Shown piece by piece: positions 23,301-33,860 of a DNA stretch of 64,000 bases. The stretch comes from Allantophomopsis cytisporea. Taxonomy: Eukaryota > Ascomycota > Leotiomycetes > Phacidiales > Phacidiaceae. A program made the position numbers and the translations under genes. How positions within the stretch are numbered: position 1 is the stretch's first letter; the number at the start of each line of letters is the position of its first letter. The stretch is taken from NCBI GenBank assembly GCA_024752435.1, contig CP103034.1, positions 1,054,001-1,118,000 of the forward strand. Reading direction: 5' to 3'. A model generated the notes under the pieces. It searched no databases, had not been told where the DNA came from, and saw nothing but the letters and a program-made list of their open reading frames with translations.

Positions 23301-23488
23301 CCCCATCAGGAACGAGCTCTCCAAATATTGGCGCTGCCAGCTCAAACGGAGTCTACGGTGGTGCTAAGGCGCAGGCGACTAGTTCTTCTACCCCAGCTAT
23401 CCCATACTCTACCGGCGCTGCTTCGAGCGTGCAAGTTGGAGGTTTGATTGGTGGTATTGCTTTCTTGGTTGCTCTTTGCCTTATGTAA
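20333..23488 (+). CDS. GPI-anchored class III chitinase (GH18) with Ser-rich and tandem-repeat stalk
   Basis: Exons 20333-20449 and 20504-23488 give 1033 residues; the intron (20450-20503) starts GTATGT and ends TTATTAG. Order: signal peptide (MFTRSFAAATVALSLVASATA), GH18 barrel to about residue 350 with the catalytic motif DGFDFDIE (acid Glu199), a nearly pure Ser/Thr/Ala stalk, four copies of a roughly 34-residue repeat (core TYTSAGSVVTET), further Ser/Thr-rich sequence, and a C-terminal hydrophobic tail (VGGLIGGIAFLVALCLM) typical of GPI addition. GH18 enzymes hydrolyse chitin. This layout places the enzyme on the outside of the plasma membrane or wall, probably for wall remodelling at growth or separation sites (inferred). 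It is longer than most class III chitinases because of the repeats. A long antisense open frame over the stalk is a repeat artefact. Confidence 0.95.
21478..22060 (+). repeat. Ser-codon tandem repeat array in the chitinase stalk
   Basis: AGCTCC/TCCAGC hexamers alternate with a GGCTACTAC marker. In the later part the unit is 60 nt and in register: the GTCG..GCTACTAC marker recurs near 21845, 21905 and 21965, and with looser spacing near 21725 and 21785. Translated, each unit is about 20 residues of poly-Ser broken by VxATT. Such arrays expand and contract easily, so stalk length is likely polymorphic. Confidence 0.85.
22279..22910 (+). repeat. Four tandem adhesin-like protein repeats within the chitinase
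   Basis: Four copies of a roughly 100-nt coding unit begin near 22280, 22428, 22617 and 22809, separated by variable Ser/Thr-rich spacers. Each encodes a TSTVYATTTYTSAG-like start, GSVVTETIIDYTTICPV in the middle and a Thr/Ala end with one conserved Cys. Similar repeats occur in fungal GPI wall proteins. The copies differ at many synonymous positions, so they are not recent duplicates. Confidence 0.85.
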
Positions 23489-25866
23489 AAAGTGATAAAA
23501 CCGAAGGATTGAATGTCGATATTGGATGAGATGAAGAAAATTATTTGTTAGTGTTTATAATTATGTTATATATTAGGATCTATTCATTCATATTGATTTG
23601 AATTTGTGACATTGAGTGACAATGATAATGATGATGGTTGATGTGTTTGATATTGCTTTTCTCTGTTTCCATTCGCTAAGACGGTGAGATGCTGGCATTC
23701 ATACTTTTGTAAACTTGATAGACGTCCATAATGCCAAACTAAATGCCTTGAGCGGATATATATTGCTAGAGGAATGGTCGTGACACCCACTTTGAACATC
23801 ATTGAGGCTGGAGCGGTAATCAATTCCTCTGCGTTGTGAGTAGTGCACATAAAACAAGAATGCATCAAGCTTCGGAGCAAGCATTAAGATCGTATGATAT
23901 TGTGAGATAAAACTGGTTGGAAGAGAACATATGAGACAATGCGGTCGAGTCCTGCTTTCGTACTCGAAAGCCTTGACGACATTTGAAATGAGGCTTCCGG
24001 CATCAAGAGACAATGAATATCTACATGTGGTTACCCCTGGAGAGAAGTCGCCGGTTTGCATGACTTTGTGTCTTGATAATCATACCGAAGCCAGCCTCAA
24101 GAGAGACTATTTGATATTGAGAACTTGACGTAAATAGAACCATCACCCTTTAATCCAATTTAACATTTGAAGAAGTGACTGTTGTGACAAACCTTTCGGC
24201 AGACAGGAAACTAATCTGACAGTATCCCAAGAGGAGGGACGTAAAGCAAAAGGCTCTGAAAGATGTCGATGAGAATGTTGACGGGGAGCTATGAATACAA
24301 CTATAAACCGTTGGTTCGTAGACCATACTTGGCCTATCGCCTTAAATCAAGGTCAAAATTATGAGCCATATTCTCGTAAGCAGCATGTTTGGGGAGTCGC
24401 GTAGGTAAGAGGTGGTGGGGTGTGTAGGCATAATGATGAGGGATTGAATGTGACAGGATGATGAACAGTAGTGAGGACGAAGAGGATAGTTTGTGACCAA
24501 TTTTACAATGGAACTGTTGAGGTGTTCATAAGTCCTTCTCTTTCTATCCATAACTTCAGCATATATTCCAGAAAAGCGTACATAAGAGCAATTTTATATG
24601 CTGTTTCTCTGATTTCAGGGGTGATACATTCTGGACGTATTCTGGATGTTGAGGTGCTATCGTCAGATTTAATGAACAACGATAAATGATAAGATAAGTG
24701 GAGGTGAGTCAACCAACACTCTTTCGAGTAAGTTGAAAATAAATCAATTCTTTATCAAGAAGCTGAAAACAACTCGATACTGAAACATCATAAGTTTTTC
24801 AGAGAAGATATATCCATCATTTCAAATAAAGCGAGCTGCCAGTCTGAGAGCTCTCAGGCGATAAGGCAGCCACGGGAACTCCTGCCCCGAATCTAGGTAC
24901 GCACGGTACGATACGACTTACATAGGTACCAGGTAATTGACTGATGGAAAATGGAAAATGGAAAATACAGGATTTGATAACCTTTAAATCTTTATCTTTA
25001 TGATCCTTTTATTATAACATACTCTGGATACGACACAAAAATCCATGCTCAAATGAACTCAAATTCCACGTTAATTATCTATCATTCGTCATTGCTTTTG
25101 AAGCTGGACCTCCGGAGTTGATGAGCTGCTGAGTTAATACAGTCTCGTGATTGGCAGGCTCTTGTCGGGATACCACATTGAAAGCTGCACCCGATCCATA
25201 TTCGTCTCTTCCTTGTCCATCCGCCTCACCTTAGCCCGAGGATAGTCGAGCACAGCCAATCCTGCGTGACCACCAAAGCCCGCCAAAGCAAAGGCCAGGC
25301 CCGAACTCTCGCGATCATTCATCGCAGCCAACGCCAAAACCGCCAAAACCGCCAGAAGCACCAAAAGATTGACTTTTCATATTCTTCATCACCCCGCCCT
25401 CTCTCCGTCTCCTTCTTTCTCCCTCCTGTATTGCTGTCACAAACGTCAAGCTCCACATTACAATACGAAAAGAGTTATAAACATCCCCACCCGAGCATCT
25501 GGAAAGCGATAGACAGTCTCATATGAGGCTTTCTGCTACTGCCGAGAGTGTCGATAGTCGATAATCGATAAGAACGGGGGAAGCTGTATTGCACGCCATC
25601 ATATTAACCACCCGCTCCAAACGCCAAGCCTTGGACAACTTGAATCAGGGGATTTCAGAAGTTGTTTGAACGACAAGATTCCTTCGTCCACTTGTCTTGT
25701 GCGACATTGTATCTGCTTCATTTGATAAGAGCGGGTCAGACAACACACGACTCCCGAGGCAACGAAAGCCTGTCTCCCGTGTTTTCCGAATTATCATCGA
25801 CAATCATAAGACTGCGAACAACCTCGACGCACCACCCATCACAACTACATCAGCAACAGTATCATC
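23489..25866. other. Intergenic
   Basis: About 2.4 kb. Short open frames on both strands lack domains and overlap one another. A short GGAAAATGGAAAAT repeat sits near 24948-24966, and a CCGCCAAAA-type repeat near 25325-25362 in the upstream region of the next gene. Nothing else is seen. Confidence 0.5.
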
Positions 25867-26385
25867 ATGCCTACTCAAAGACCTACGTTCCTCTCAGGTT
25901 TCTTCTCTGCTTTCCGCGCACATTCAGCTGTTCAACAGTCTTCAAAACCGCCATCTTCCAGCTCGGGAGTTACGCCTACCTCACAAGCATCCCATAGCAC
26001 TTCCTCAACAACAACAACATCGACAACCACAAACACCCACTCAAATCCCCGCACCATAACCACCAAGTCACAAGGAAATAGTGCTACTACCTCAGCCCTG
26101 AATCAACTTCACAGCCCTCGACAGCACTCCGCAAGTCCACTCTCCCGCTCGCCCGGACAGTCGTCCCCCGGAGCGTACATGGCCAACGCCTCGCCGGCAG
26201 CCCGTCATGATCGCACACGCAGAGGCTCAGACAGCTCCTCGGAGGGATTCCGGGATGTACTCGGGGCCGAAAAGTGGTATATTGGTGGACGCACGGCGAC
26301 TGGAGAGGAGAGATTCTTCAAGTTGGGCGTGGTGAAGAGACCGAGGAGTATCGATCGCTTGAGCTTGGACAGGCTGAGTTTATGA
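25867..26385 (+). CDS. Small Ser/Thr-rich protein with a conserved-looking C-terminus
   Basis: A single exon encodes 172 residues; I do not recognise a named family. Residues 1-15 (MPTQRPTFLSGFFSA) form a short amphipathic start. The middle is disordered and dominated by Ser, Thr, Pro and Asn. The last 45 residues become ordered and charged: GFRDVLGAEKWYIGGRTATG, then ERFFKLGVVKRPRSIDRLSLDR. The contrast between a low-complexity body and a dense, aromatic tail suggests the tail is the conserved functional part. RRGSDSS and RPRSIDRLS look like basophilic kinase sites. The start is the first Met after a long CT- and CA-rich leader. It is probably real because of its codon quality and this tail. 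Confidence 0.6.
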   Translation: MPTQRPTFLSGFFSAFRAHSAVQQSSKPPSSSSGVTPTSQASHSTSSTTTTSTTTNTHSNPRTITTKSQGNSATTSALNQLHSPRQHSASPLSRSPGQSSPGAYMANASPAARHDRTRRGSDSSSEGFRDVLGAEKWYIGGRTATGEERFFKLGVVKRPRSIDRLSLDRLSL

Positions 26386-27560
26386 TTTACGATGTTTTAA
26401 TGACTTGGCGGGAACCGCACGCCTCTTGGGAGTAAATATGTTTTGATAAGGGTTGTAGCATGCTCTTGCACATATCTGGTTGGGATTTCTGATGGCGTTA
26501 AAAGGCATGCAGATTGTTAGATTGCTGCATGGTAGAAATACCAACATCTTCAACTCAGTTGACGTATTGATTTGATATGAGAAGCTTTACTAACTATTAA
26601 TGGCTTTACAGTTTAAAGGTCATATGTTCATTGATACATTCATAGCTACAGGTATTTAAAGTTGTACAGTTGCCCAGACTCTTATAATCATGTAGGACGG
26701 TACGTCTTGGAAAACCGCATTAATCACAGTAGCTGTAAAGTTGCGGAAGACTATAATTACTTTAAAGTAGAACGGTTATTCACAGCGATACAGCCATTCG
26801 GGGCTCTGCAATTATTAGAAGCCATACAGTTATCCATCACTACACATCCTAGTGGTCTGTCATGGAAGATAGAGCCGAATGGTACTGTTATCAAGGAGCA
26901 CTTTGGTCAATGTTCTCATGCTCGCTTGACAGTCGACCGATCAGGGTATCAAAAGATAAATGAGATTCTATGTCGGTGTTATGCGGTGCAACTTGAAACC
27001 AAACTGTCAAGGATTCAAACAACTGGACAGGGTCCTCTTCACTGATGCAGGTATACAGATAATCTTACCGAAATAATTGAGATCAGCACTTTTCATCACG
27101 ATGTACAAGTCAAGTAAGTGAACTTGTGACACCGTCTTTCAGTGATGTCTTCTAAGGCGAATTTTTGATCACAAAGAGGTGTTCTAAGTATAGGCTGAGC
27201 CCATTGATGTATGATAATAAAGACATACCTATCAAACAAAGGAACGTTGAATAGTATTGTTTTGTATATCATTAAGTTGCCTTTGTTATTATGAAGGGAA
27301 GAACATCAAATTAGGATATAGGTAGATAAAGGCGATGATATTTTCAAGGTAAAATGCTAACAAAGCATTGTACATATAAGCTACCATTTCCTCCTTCTAG
27401 CTATTGAGGAGCTCATAAAAGCACTCTAAGATCAATATTGAATATCACAAGTAAAAATTCCACACATCTTTCATCTTCCCTAAAGAAACTCTGCAAGATT
27501 TACCTTACGCATACAAAACTTGCCTTAGCTCATCGATCATAAACTTCATAACCTTTCAAA
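26386..27560. other. Intergenic
   Basis: About 1.2 kb of AT-rich sequence. The plus-strand open frame at 26662-27045 shows no domain and no CT-rich leader, so I do not call it a gene. Confidence 0.5.
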
Positions 27561-28034
27561 ATGTCGACACTTCTATCAGTAAATAATAAAAGAAAAGCAA
27601 GCAATACTCATGGCATGACCTTGAGATCCGCAAAGCGACACCAAAGAAGACAAGCAATTGGATCCGAATCTAGCATGGATCTTCACTCACCAGACATTAA
27701 AGACTGCGAATCTCTCTCCAGCGCCTCGTCGATGTCTTCATACCACACAGCACCACTAATCTCGCCCTATCCCACCCAGCTTGCACGTTTGCACAAGATC
27801 AAAGCAACTGGCGTCAGAATGGTTATATACTCGTGGCCTCCCGGCCGTCAAGCGCCACAGAGGTACCCACAGAAGTATTTCCGTCTATTAAAGCAACCAG
27901 TACGTCGTTCCTGGGACCCCAAACTTACTAATGTACAGCTGTATGAAAGGAGAAGGATCATGTATCCAAGTAGATTTGATGGTTCAAAGAAGATGTTTGG
28001 GCCTTGGATTGGACCACCGGTACCTTATACGTAA
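27561..28034 (+). CDS. Small basic protein, function unknown
   Basis: A single open frame encodes 157 residues after a leader whose context (CTTTCAAA before ATG) suits fungal starts. The N-terminal third is basic and Ser-rich, with RSAKRHQRRQ resembling a nuclear localisation signal. The C-terminal half is richer in aromatics (VIYSWPPGRQAPQRYPQKYF, then RRIMYPSRFDGSKKMFGPWIG) and may fold. I know no family for it. A GTAAGC donor-like word overlaps the stop codon, so a further 3' exon is possible. It converges on PSF2, whose stop lies about 210 bp away. Confidence 0.45.
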   Translation: MSTLLSVNNKRKASNTHGMTLRSAKRHQRRQAIGSESSMDLHSPDIKDCESLSSASSMSSYHTAPLISPYPTQLARLHKIKATGVRMVIYSWPPGRQAPQRYPQKYFRLLKQPVRRSWDPKLTNVQLYERRRIMYPSRFDGSKKMFGPWIGPPVPYT

Positions 28035-28243
28035 GCAGATTTCAATTTCATTCTCGTTCTCATGTTCATCCCACGTAAATGCAAAGGACAAGTGATCTCT
28101 ACAATTGTGAAGCTTCTCTTATGTGTAGAGCATTTTTGTTTACATGAACCACGGTATAACCCGTACAATATACCTACCATTCCAGAACTCCGTCCCATGC
28201 TATGCCAGTGATATCCCAATACCCAACCAGATGAAAAAAAAAA

Positions 28244-29089
28244 TCAAATTTCCATGTCATCATCATCTTCCGCGTCATCAGCGCCCCCTTCCTCTTCTCT
28301 TTCTCTGCGGGTAGTCTCCTTACTTGCGCCGATTTTGCGCAAGCCATCCGTGACACCAACAATGAAACCCCTCCCCTCTGCTACCTCCATGGCGCCCACC
28401 CCTTCTAGAGCGAAAATCCCACCGCCTTTCAGGCTCTTGACTGTCCCACGCATCTTTGACATCCGCACTTCCCGTAGATCTCGCAGTAACGTTCGTACTT
28501 GGTCCGGCGCCGGTATGTCGTCGCTAGCAGCTTCGAGTATGATCTCTCCCATTTCCAGCCAGTGGTATGGAAGGTAACCTTGAGGCGCATCCGCAGTACA
28601 GCTAGGTAAGAATGGCGGTGCTGTGGTGTCGTTCTCAGATGCGCGGCCTTTCGCAGATTTTGGATGAGGTGGTGGAGGAGAAAATTCCTCGGGATTTGAG
28701 GTCTCGTATGCAAGTATTCGTTCAAGTGATTGAGGGAGTAAAAATGGTGGAGGCACAATATTGCATCGTCTTTGGCGCTTCAAAAGAAGGGCGAGCCATA
28801 GTGGGAGTGGAGATCGATGCGGCGGTATGAGTACAGGTGTTGGCCCCTTTGAGTCAAACTTGTTAGTCAACTCAGAGATTTATAATTGGTATACAGCAAA
28901 AGAAGAGTCCCAAGTACTTGCGACATGCTAATCCATCGCGACAATCAAAGGGTATTAGTGGGATCGAGAACTTACTCCGAGAAGACTTAAACTTTCGAGG
29001 CGCTGACGAGGGATGACAGTCACCATTTCCATCTCACAGAGGAAGGCAACCTCAGGAGGCGTGAGCCCCGGAGGTAAAGGTAATGCCAT
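28244..29089 (-). CDS. PSF2: DNA replication complex GINS subunit Psf2
   Basis: Exons 29089-28976 and 28846-28244 give 238 residues; the intron (28975-28847) starts GTAAGT, has a TGACTAAC branch sequence and ends CAAAG. Splicing joins LESLSLLG to GPTPVLIPPHR, the expected Psf2 sequence. Family landmarks are the N-terminal MALPLPPGLTPPEVAFLCE, VIPRQRLE, LPLWLALLLKRQRR, HWLEMGEIILEAASDDI and RTLLRDLREVRMSKMR. Psf2 with Sld5, Psf1 and Psf3 forms GINS, which joins Cdc45 and Mcm2-7 in the CMG replicative helicase. The acidic tail (GADDAEDDDDMEI) is usual in fungal members. It is head-to-head with ALG10, the starts being only 210 bp apart. Confidence 0.96.
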
Positions 29090-29299
29090 GTTGAAAAACA
29101 CTTGTAGTGTTGAGCTCTGTTGATAGAATGCGCGTCTATGAACGCGATGCAAGGCTGAAATGGATTTTCGCAAGGCTGACATCCAGCTTCTATATGACAC
29201 GCAGCAGTCCTGTCTCACACTCTACCCGTCACCTACAGATGGCTACTTTCACACGGTCTTTATTGTCACTCTCTTACGCTTAGTCTACTTCAAGGAAAT
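29090..29299. promoter_or_regulatory. Short divergent promoter of PSF2 and ALG10
   Basis: Both promoters and leaders must fit in 210 bp. The interval holds GCGCGT at 29130-29135 and ACGCGA at 29142-29147, two CGCG cores 12 bp apart that resemble MBF sites. They lie about 40-60 bp from the PSF2 start, so they could also fall within its leader. G1/S control of a GINS gene would be expected, but this is inference. Confidence 0.45.
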
Positions 29300-31457
29300 A
29301 TGCAGCCAGATACAGAGCGCTCAATGTCGTGGTTCGGCGCTGCTTGGTATGCCATTGTGGTCGGCCTCTTCATCATTGATCGAACTGGTCTGATAGGCCC
29401 TCTAAATATTAGTCTGACGACCTTGGCAATGTGTGCATTACTTGGTGGTGGAATAAGCTTGGTGACAAGGAGGTCAGAATCCACTTCAAATTCTTCGCAT
29501 TCAGAAATCCTTGTTATTTTCTTGATATGTGGATTAGTCCTTTCTCCAATCTCCTTTTGGCAGTCTCTGGTAAATAAATATGTACCAGAGCCATACCTAG
29601 TAAGTGTTCTTCCAACACATACTTGATATACTAATTGAATGCAGGATGAAATCTTTCATATCCCACAAGCTCAAAGATATTGCCAAGCTGATTTCACATG
29701 GGACGATAAAATCACAACACCCCCTGGCCTGTTTGTACACTCTGAGTCTATCAAGCGCTTTCATAACTAATGGCTTTCTCAGATATGTGGTTTCAATTGG
29801 CATTATAAGGAGTTTGATGAATACCACAAAATGCCAAGTATCTGAACTTCGCCGCTCAAATGGTATTCTATTAAGTTTACTTGGAATAGCAGCACTTGTA
29901 TGCCGTTCAACTATTGAGACTCTTCGCTTGTACTCGTCAAAGGCAAATAAAAATGTTGAAGAGCGCAAGGACTATAAGTCAGCATATGCAATGCATACTG
30001 CTGTAAACATCATGCTCTTTCCACCTCTGTTCTTCTTCTCTGGTCTCTATTATACCGACATTGTCTCAACTTGTGTGGTTCTCCTTACTTACAGCAACTT
30101 CTTGAAAGATCGAGATCTACCAATCATCAGGGGGAAATTTGGCAGGTTCTTATTCTCACTCAAGTTGCACAACGGTTTGATCGTGTCCCTATTTGGTATA
30201 GGGGGCCTTACTATGCGACAGACAAATATCTTCTGGGTTGCCGTATTCCTTGGTGGTCTTGAGATTGTCCGGACTCTTAAGGCCATCCCATTGTCGACAA
30301 CACCGCAAGATGCTAGTGGTTGGAAGGCTCTTGATACGTTGGCTCAGCAAGCTTCTGAAGGATTATTCGATCCTTCATTGCGCCAATCTACCATATTCGG
30401 TAATTATGTGTGTTGACTGTGAAGATAACTGTCAAGCTAATATTTCTCAGAATGGATGTTATGTGTATATTCTATTGGTGTCACAGCTCTCTTCAACCTG
30501 AAGGTGATAACCCTGAGGCTCTGGCCATACATTGTTATGATCTTGTCATTTGCTGTCTTCGTTGTATGGAATGGTGGCGTCGTACTAGGTACGTATTACA
30601 TCTTGGTATTTGTCGCAGGATTAATATTCCCAGGTGATAAGTCAAATCACGTTGCAACTATACACTTGCCGCAAATGCTCTACATCTGGGTGTTCTTCGC
30701 CTTCTTTTCTGCCCCATTGCTCTATCCATATGCGATCGAGACACTCATCCGACTTCAAAGTGTAATTATTGGAACAAGTCAATCAACAGCTTCTAATGCA
30801 AGCAAACCAATACAAAGTCAGGCCTGGTTCAAGGCACTCCTTGCAATATGTGCTCTGGGTGTTACAGTTGCTACCATTCATTTCAACACCATCATTCACC
30901 CCTTCACGTTAGCAGATAACCGCCACTATGTATTTTATGCATTCCGATATACCATCCTTCGACACCCTCTAGTCAAATATGCTCTGGCACCCATATATCT
31001 CGGATGTGCATGGTTAGCGTTCCTGGCTCTTGCCGGACCTAACAGAACAGAGTCTACAGATGTCTTCAAATCCGAAAAGAAATACGTGCCAGAGACTGTC
31101 GCAGCGGGACATCAAGAGAGCAATTTCAACCCTCCACTGGCACAAGACCAAACTGATACTTCATTCGTTATAATCTGGCTTATTTCAACCGCCTTATCAC
31201 TTATAACCGCCCCTCTTGTCGAACCTCGCTACTTTATCATCCCATGGGTTGTCTGGCGACTCCATATCCCAGCCTTACCAACCAAGAACTCTGGCAATGG
31301 CAGACTTAGATACTGGGCCTACGAAGGGCATGATCATAGATTATGGCTGGAGACTTTTTGGTTTCTGACTATTAATGTTGTAACTGGCTGGGTTTTCTTG
31401 CACAAAGGCTTCGAATGGCCTCAAGAGCCGGGTCCTGTACAAAGGTTTATGTGGTAA
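29300..31457 (+). CDS. ALG10: Dol-P-Glc:Glc2Man9GlcNAc2-PP-dolichol alpha-1,2-glucosyltransferase
   Basis: Five exons, 29300-29599, 29645-29730, 29783-30399, 30451-30588 and 30634-31457, give 654 residues. ALG10/DIE2 landmarks appear only after splicing: YVPEPYLDEIFHIPQAQRYC, WDDKITTPPGLYVVS, LFPPLFFFSGLYYTD, VLGDKSNHVATIHLPQMLY and the C-terminal VEPRYFIIPWVVWRLH. Multiple hydrophobic segments fit a polytopic ER protein. It adds the third, terminal glucose to the lipid-linked N-glycan precursor in the ER lumen. Introns start GTAAGT, GTTTGT, GTAATT and GTACGT. The last intron (45 nt) is in frame and has no stop, so an unspliced copy would add 15 residues. An alternative start is the Met eight codons downstream (MSWFGAAW). 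Confidence 0.94.
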
Positions 31458-31733
31458 GGGTGTAAATATGTGGGATGAGGCATTCAAATACTGGATTGTA
31501 TGTAGTTCAATTGTCTTGCTAAGTATTAGGATCAAAAAAAATTGTCCAATATACCAATACAACTACCGTAAACTAGTACAAGGACCACAATTGGCGTAGA
31601 AGGTGAAGTCAGCTCGCAAAGCGTCCCCTGATATTATATATATGTGAACCAGCTTTTTGGGTGATTGACCTATATATGACCAAGGAACTTTTGTCTACAT
31701 GATATGAAATAGTTCTCTATTCAACAAACAATT

Positions 31734-31851
31734 GGGGACGTGGTCTAGTGGTCATGACACCTGCCTTGCATCTTAAAACCTGCTATTGTATGGCGTCACG
31801 AGACGTGGATATCAGGGCAGAAGATCCAGAGTTCGAACCTCTGCTTCTCCA
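31734..31851 (+). tRNA. tRNA-Ala (anticodon TGC) with a 45-nt intron
   Basis: The 5' exon is 31734-31770 and the 3' exon 31816-31851, 73 nt when joined. The acceptor stem GGGGACG pairs with CTTCTCC and includes the G3:U70 pair that marks alanine tRNAs; position 6:67 (C:U) does not pair. The T arm CAGAG-TTCGAAC-CTCTG is perfect and carries the B box, and the A box is TGGTCTAGTGG. The anticodon loop reads CTTGCA, with the intron at the usual position after base 37. The anticodon stem pairs at four of five positions. Discriminator is A73. A T-run at 31858-31863 follows as a Pol III terminator. Confidence 0.85.
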
Positions 31852-31857
31852 CCTACC

Positions 31858-31907
31858 TTTTTTCTCCTTCTCCTTCTTCTTCTTCTTCTTCTTCTTTTTT
31901 TTTTTCA
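31858..31907. repeat. Pol III terminator and TTC/T-tract
   Basis: A run of six T directly after the tRNA probably ends transcription. It is followed by CTTC units and a run of twelve T. Confidence 0.8.
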
Positions 31908-33860
31908 CATGTCTTTTTGGCTTCTTGACTCATTGTACTACACCTTACGTTCATAGATAGATATAGACATGCATACTTATTCTGGAGCCCCACATTCCGG
32001 CGCATATGAACCTTGTTTCAACTTCCACTATATGATGCCTACGTATATACGAATGCAACAAGTTCGCAATAGGGTTGACTTTCGATTTTTAATAGCCATT
32101 CTGGGTGTATGAAAAAACGTGCAGTGTAAATACAAAGGCTCAATCTTAATGTGAGAGTCACGCGTATCAACATCATGAGCATCAACATCGAGGGGCTTTA
32201 TGGACTCAGTCATGATCTCCAGACAAATGCTGTCACTATCGACTAATGTAAGATCATGGAATCGTCAAAACGGAAAGAAAGTATAACATCTAATTCCAAT
32301 CTGAATCCCTGAATGAACATTAGATCTTATGCAGGGAAGTGTATACAGGACGTCGGATCAACGAAAAAGCTTCTAGTGTCGAGCTCGATTTCCTCCGCGC
32401 AGCATCTAACCCAATCACAAGAACAACTGAAAATCGTCATCTCCCGATCAACCTTAATCGATAATTGTCCTGACTATCTAAGCCAGGACAAATAATGGCT
32501 ACTTTGCTCAATTAAGGATTTCCATATATACCCTTCAACTTCAAACACCCTACCCTCGCCTTATTTGACCATGAATCCACGAAGATCTTGCCGCAAGGAC
32601 TACCGCAGAGTCGAGTCACGTCCAGTAATAAGCAGTGCATTGGGTATTGGGGGTAGTGTTTGCTTAAAGCTCGATAGGTTGGAATTAAGGGTATATGGAG
32701 GGACACGTGGCGAAGAGACTGAACACAAGAGAAATTTGCGTTCGATCAGCGGTGAACGAGTATGTGGGCGATGGGGTGATGCGGATTAAAATGAGAGCTG
32801 GAACAAGAATATTGAAGACGTAGACTCGATAGGTGTGAGGAAGTTGTTGCAGCCATCGAAAGGGAGTAGAGAGCAGGGCTCTGGGATTGCGAAGCCGTAG
32901 ATCCCTTGCCAAGTGGAAATGGTTCTGAAGTAGACACCGTTCAAGCAGAACAAGGAGATCGCAGCAACGACTGAAGAGTGAATTCTCTTCTTCATCATCA
33001 TCCAACAACTTCCACCCACCCCCTTCCCATACCCCTCATCTCCCAAAACAAACCTCCTCACCGCATCTCACCCCGCCCTTCTACCCGTCCAGCCTTCTCA
33101 AACCCAGCATCCTAACCCCATCACGACCATCCCAGAGCAACAACCAATCTCCCCTGCGAAGACGGCCTTCAGGTGGAATAAGCCTCCAAATAGCCGCCAC
33201 GAAGATGCAGATGTATAGATCGGTAGTGGTAGATCTGGAACTGTGGGGGCTGAGATGAGAGGTTACGATTGGTCTAGCTGCTGTTGGGGTGGTGGTGTTG
33301 TGATCGGCGAGTCCTGGGTAGGTCACCCTAATAGTATATACGAGGCTGGTAATGGTAGTGATTATTTTCAAGAGAGTGATGTTGGTCATTTTAGGGGTCG
33401 GTGGTGACGGCGATGGCGATAGTAATAGTGATGAAAGTGATAACAGGGTTATTGTCGTGCTGTGTGAATGAGATTAAGATAGTGGTGCACACATGTATAT
33501 ATATATGTGTGTGCTTGGTCATGAAGGTACTTCGCCATATCAAACCGAATTATCTGAAATCCTATTCGGGTGCTCACAATGTCTTGAATAGATAGAGAGC
33601 CTATATAGCATTATCATTCGTATCATCCTGAGCCTATTTCGGATGCCCATAAAGTCTTAAATAGATAGGGAGCTTATACTTGCATCGTTGTTCAATCGAG
33701 GCAAAGCCTTATCAAATAATCAAGAAGAAATGCAGTGGCAAAAGAACGACCTTCGTGAGAAGGTATATTATTACAAGGAATATATCCCGCTCAATCTAGC
33801 AGAAAAAAGGTATTCATACAGCCTCACCGAGGTATTAAACGCCAACGCAGACGGCATAAT
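31908..33860. other. Intergenic with overlapping unsupported frames
   Basis: About 1.95 kb. Minus-strand open frames at 32685-33061 and 33081-33389 contain hydrophobic stretches and might belong to a small membrane protein with an unresolved splice, but no consistent model emerged. An imperfect 72-bp tandem duplication lies at 33561-33690. Confidence 0.45.
33561..33690. repeat. Imperfect 72-bp tandem duplication
   Basis: The unit starting CCTATTCGGGTGC at 33561 recurs as CCTATTTCGGATGC at 33633. Shared words include GTCTTGAATAGATAGAGAGC against GTCTTAAATAGATAGGGAGC. Differences are mostly transitions. The second copy fades after about 55 bp. Confidence 0.8.

Noticed and set aside
26662..27045. 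127-codon plus-strand open frame
   Set aside because: AT-rich context, no recognisable domain, no leader; likely chance.
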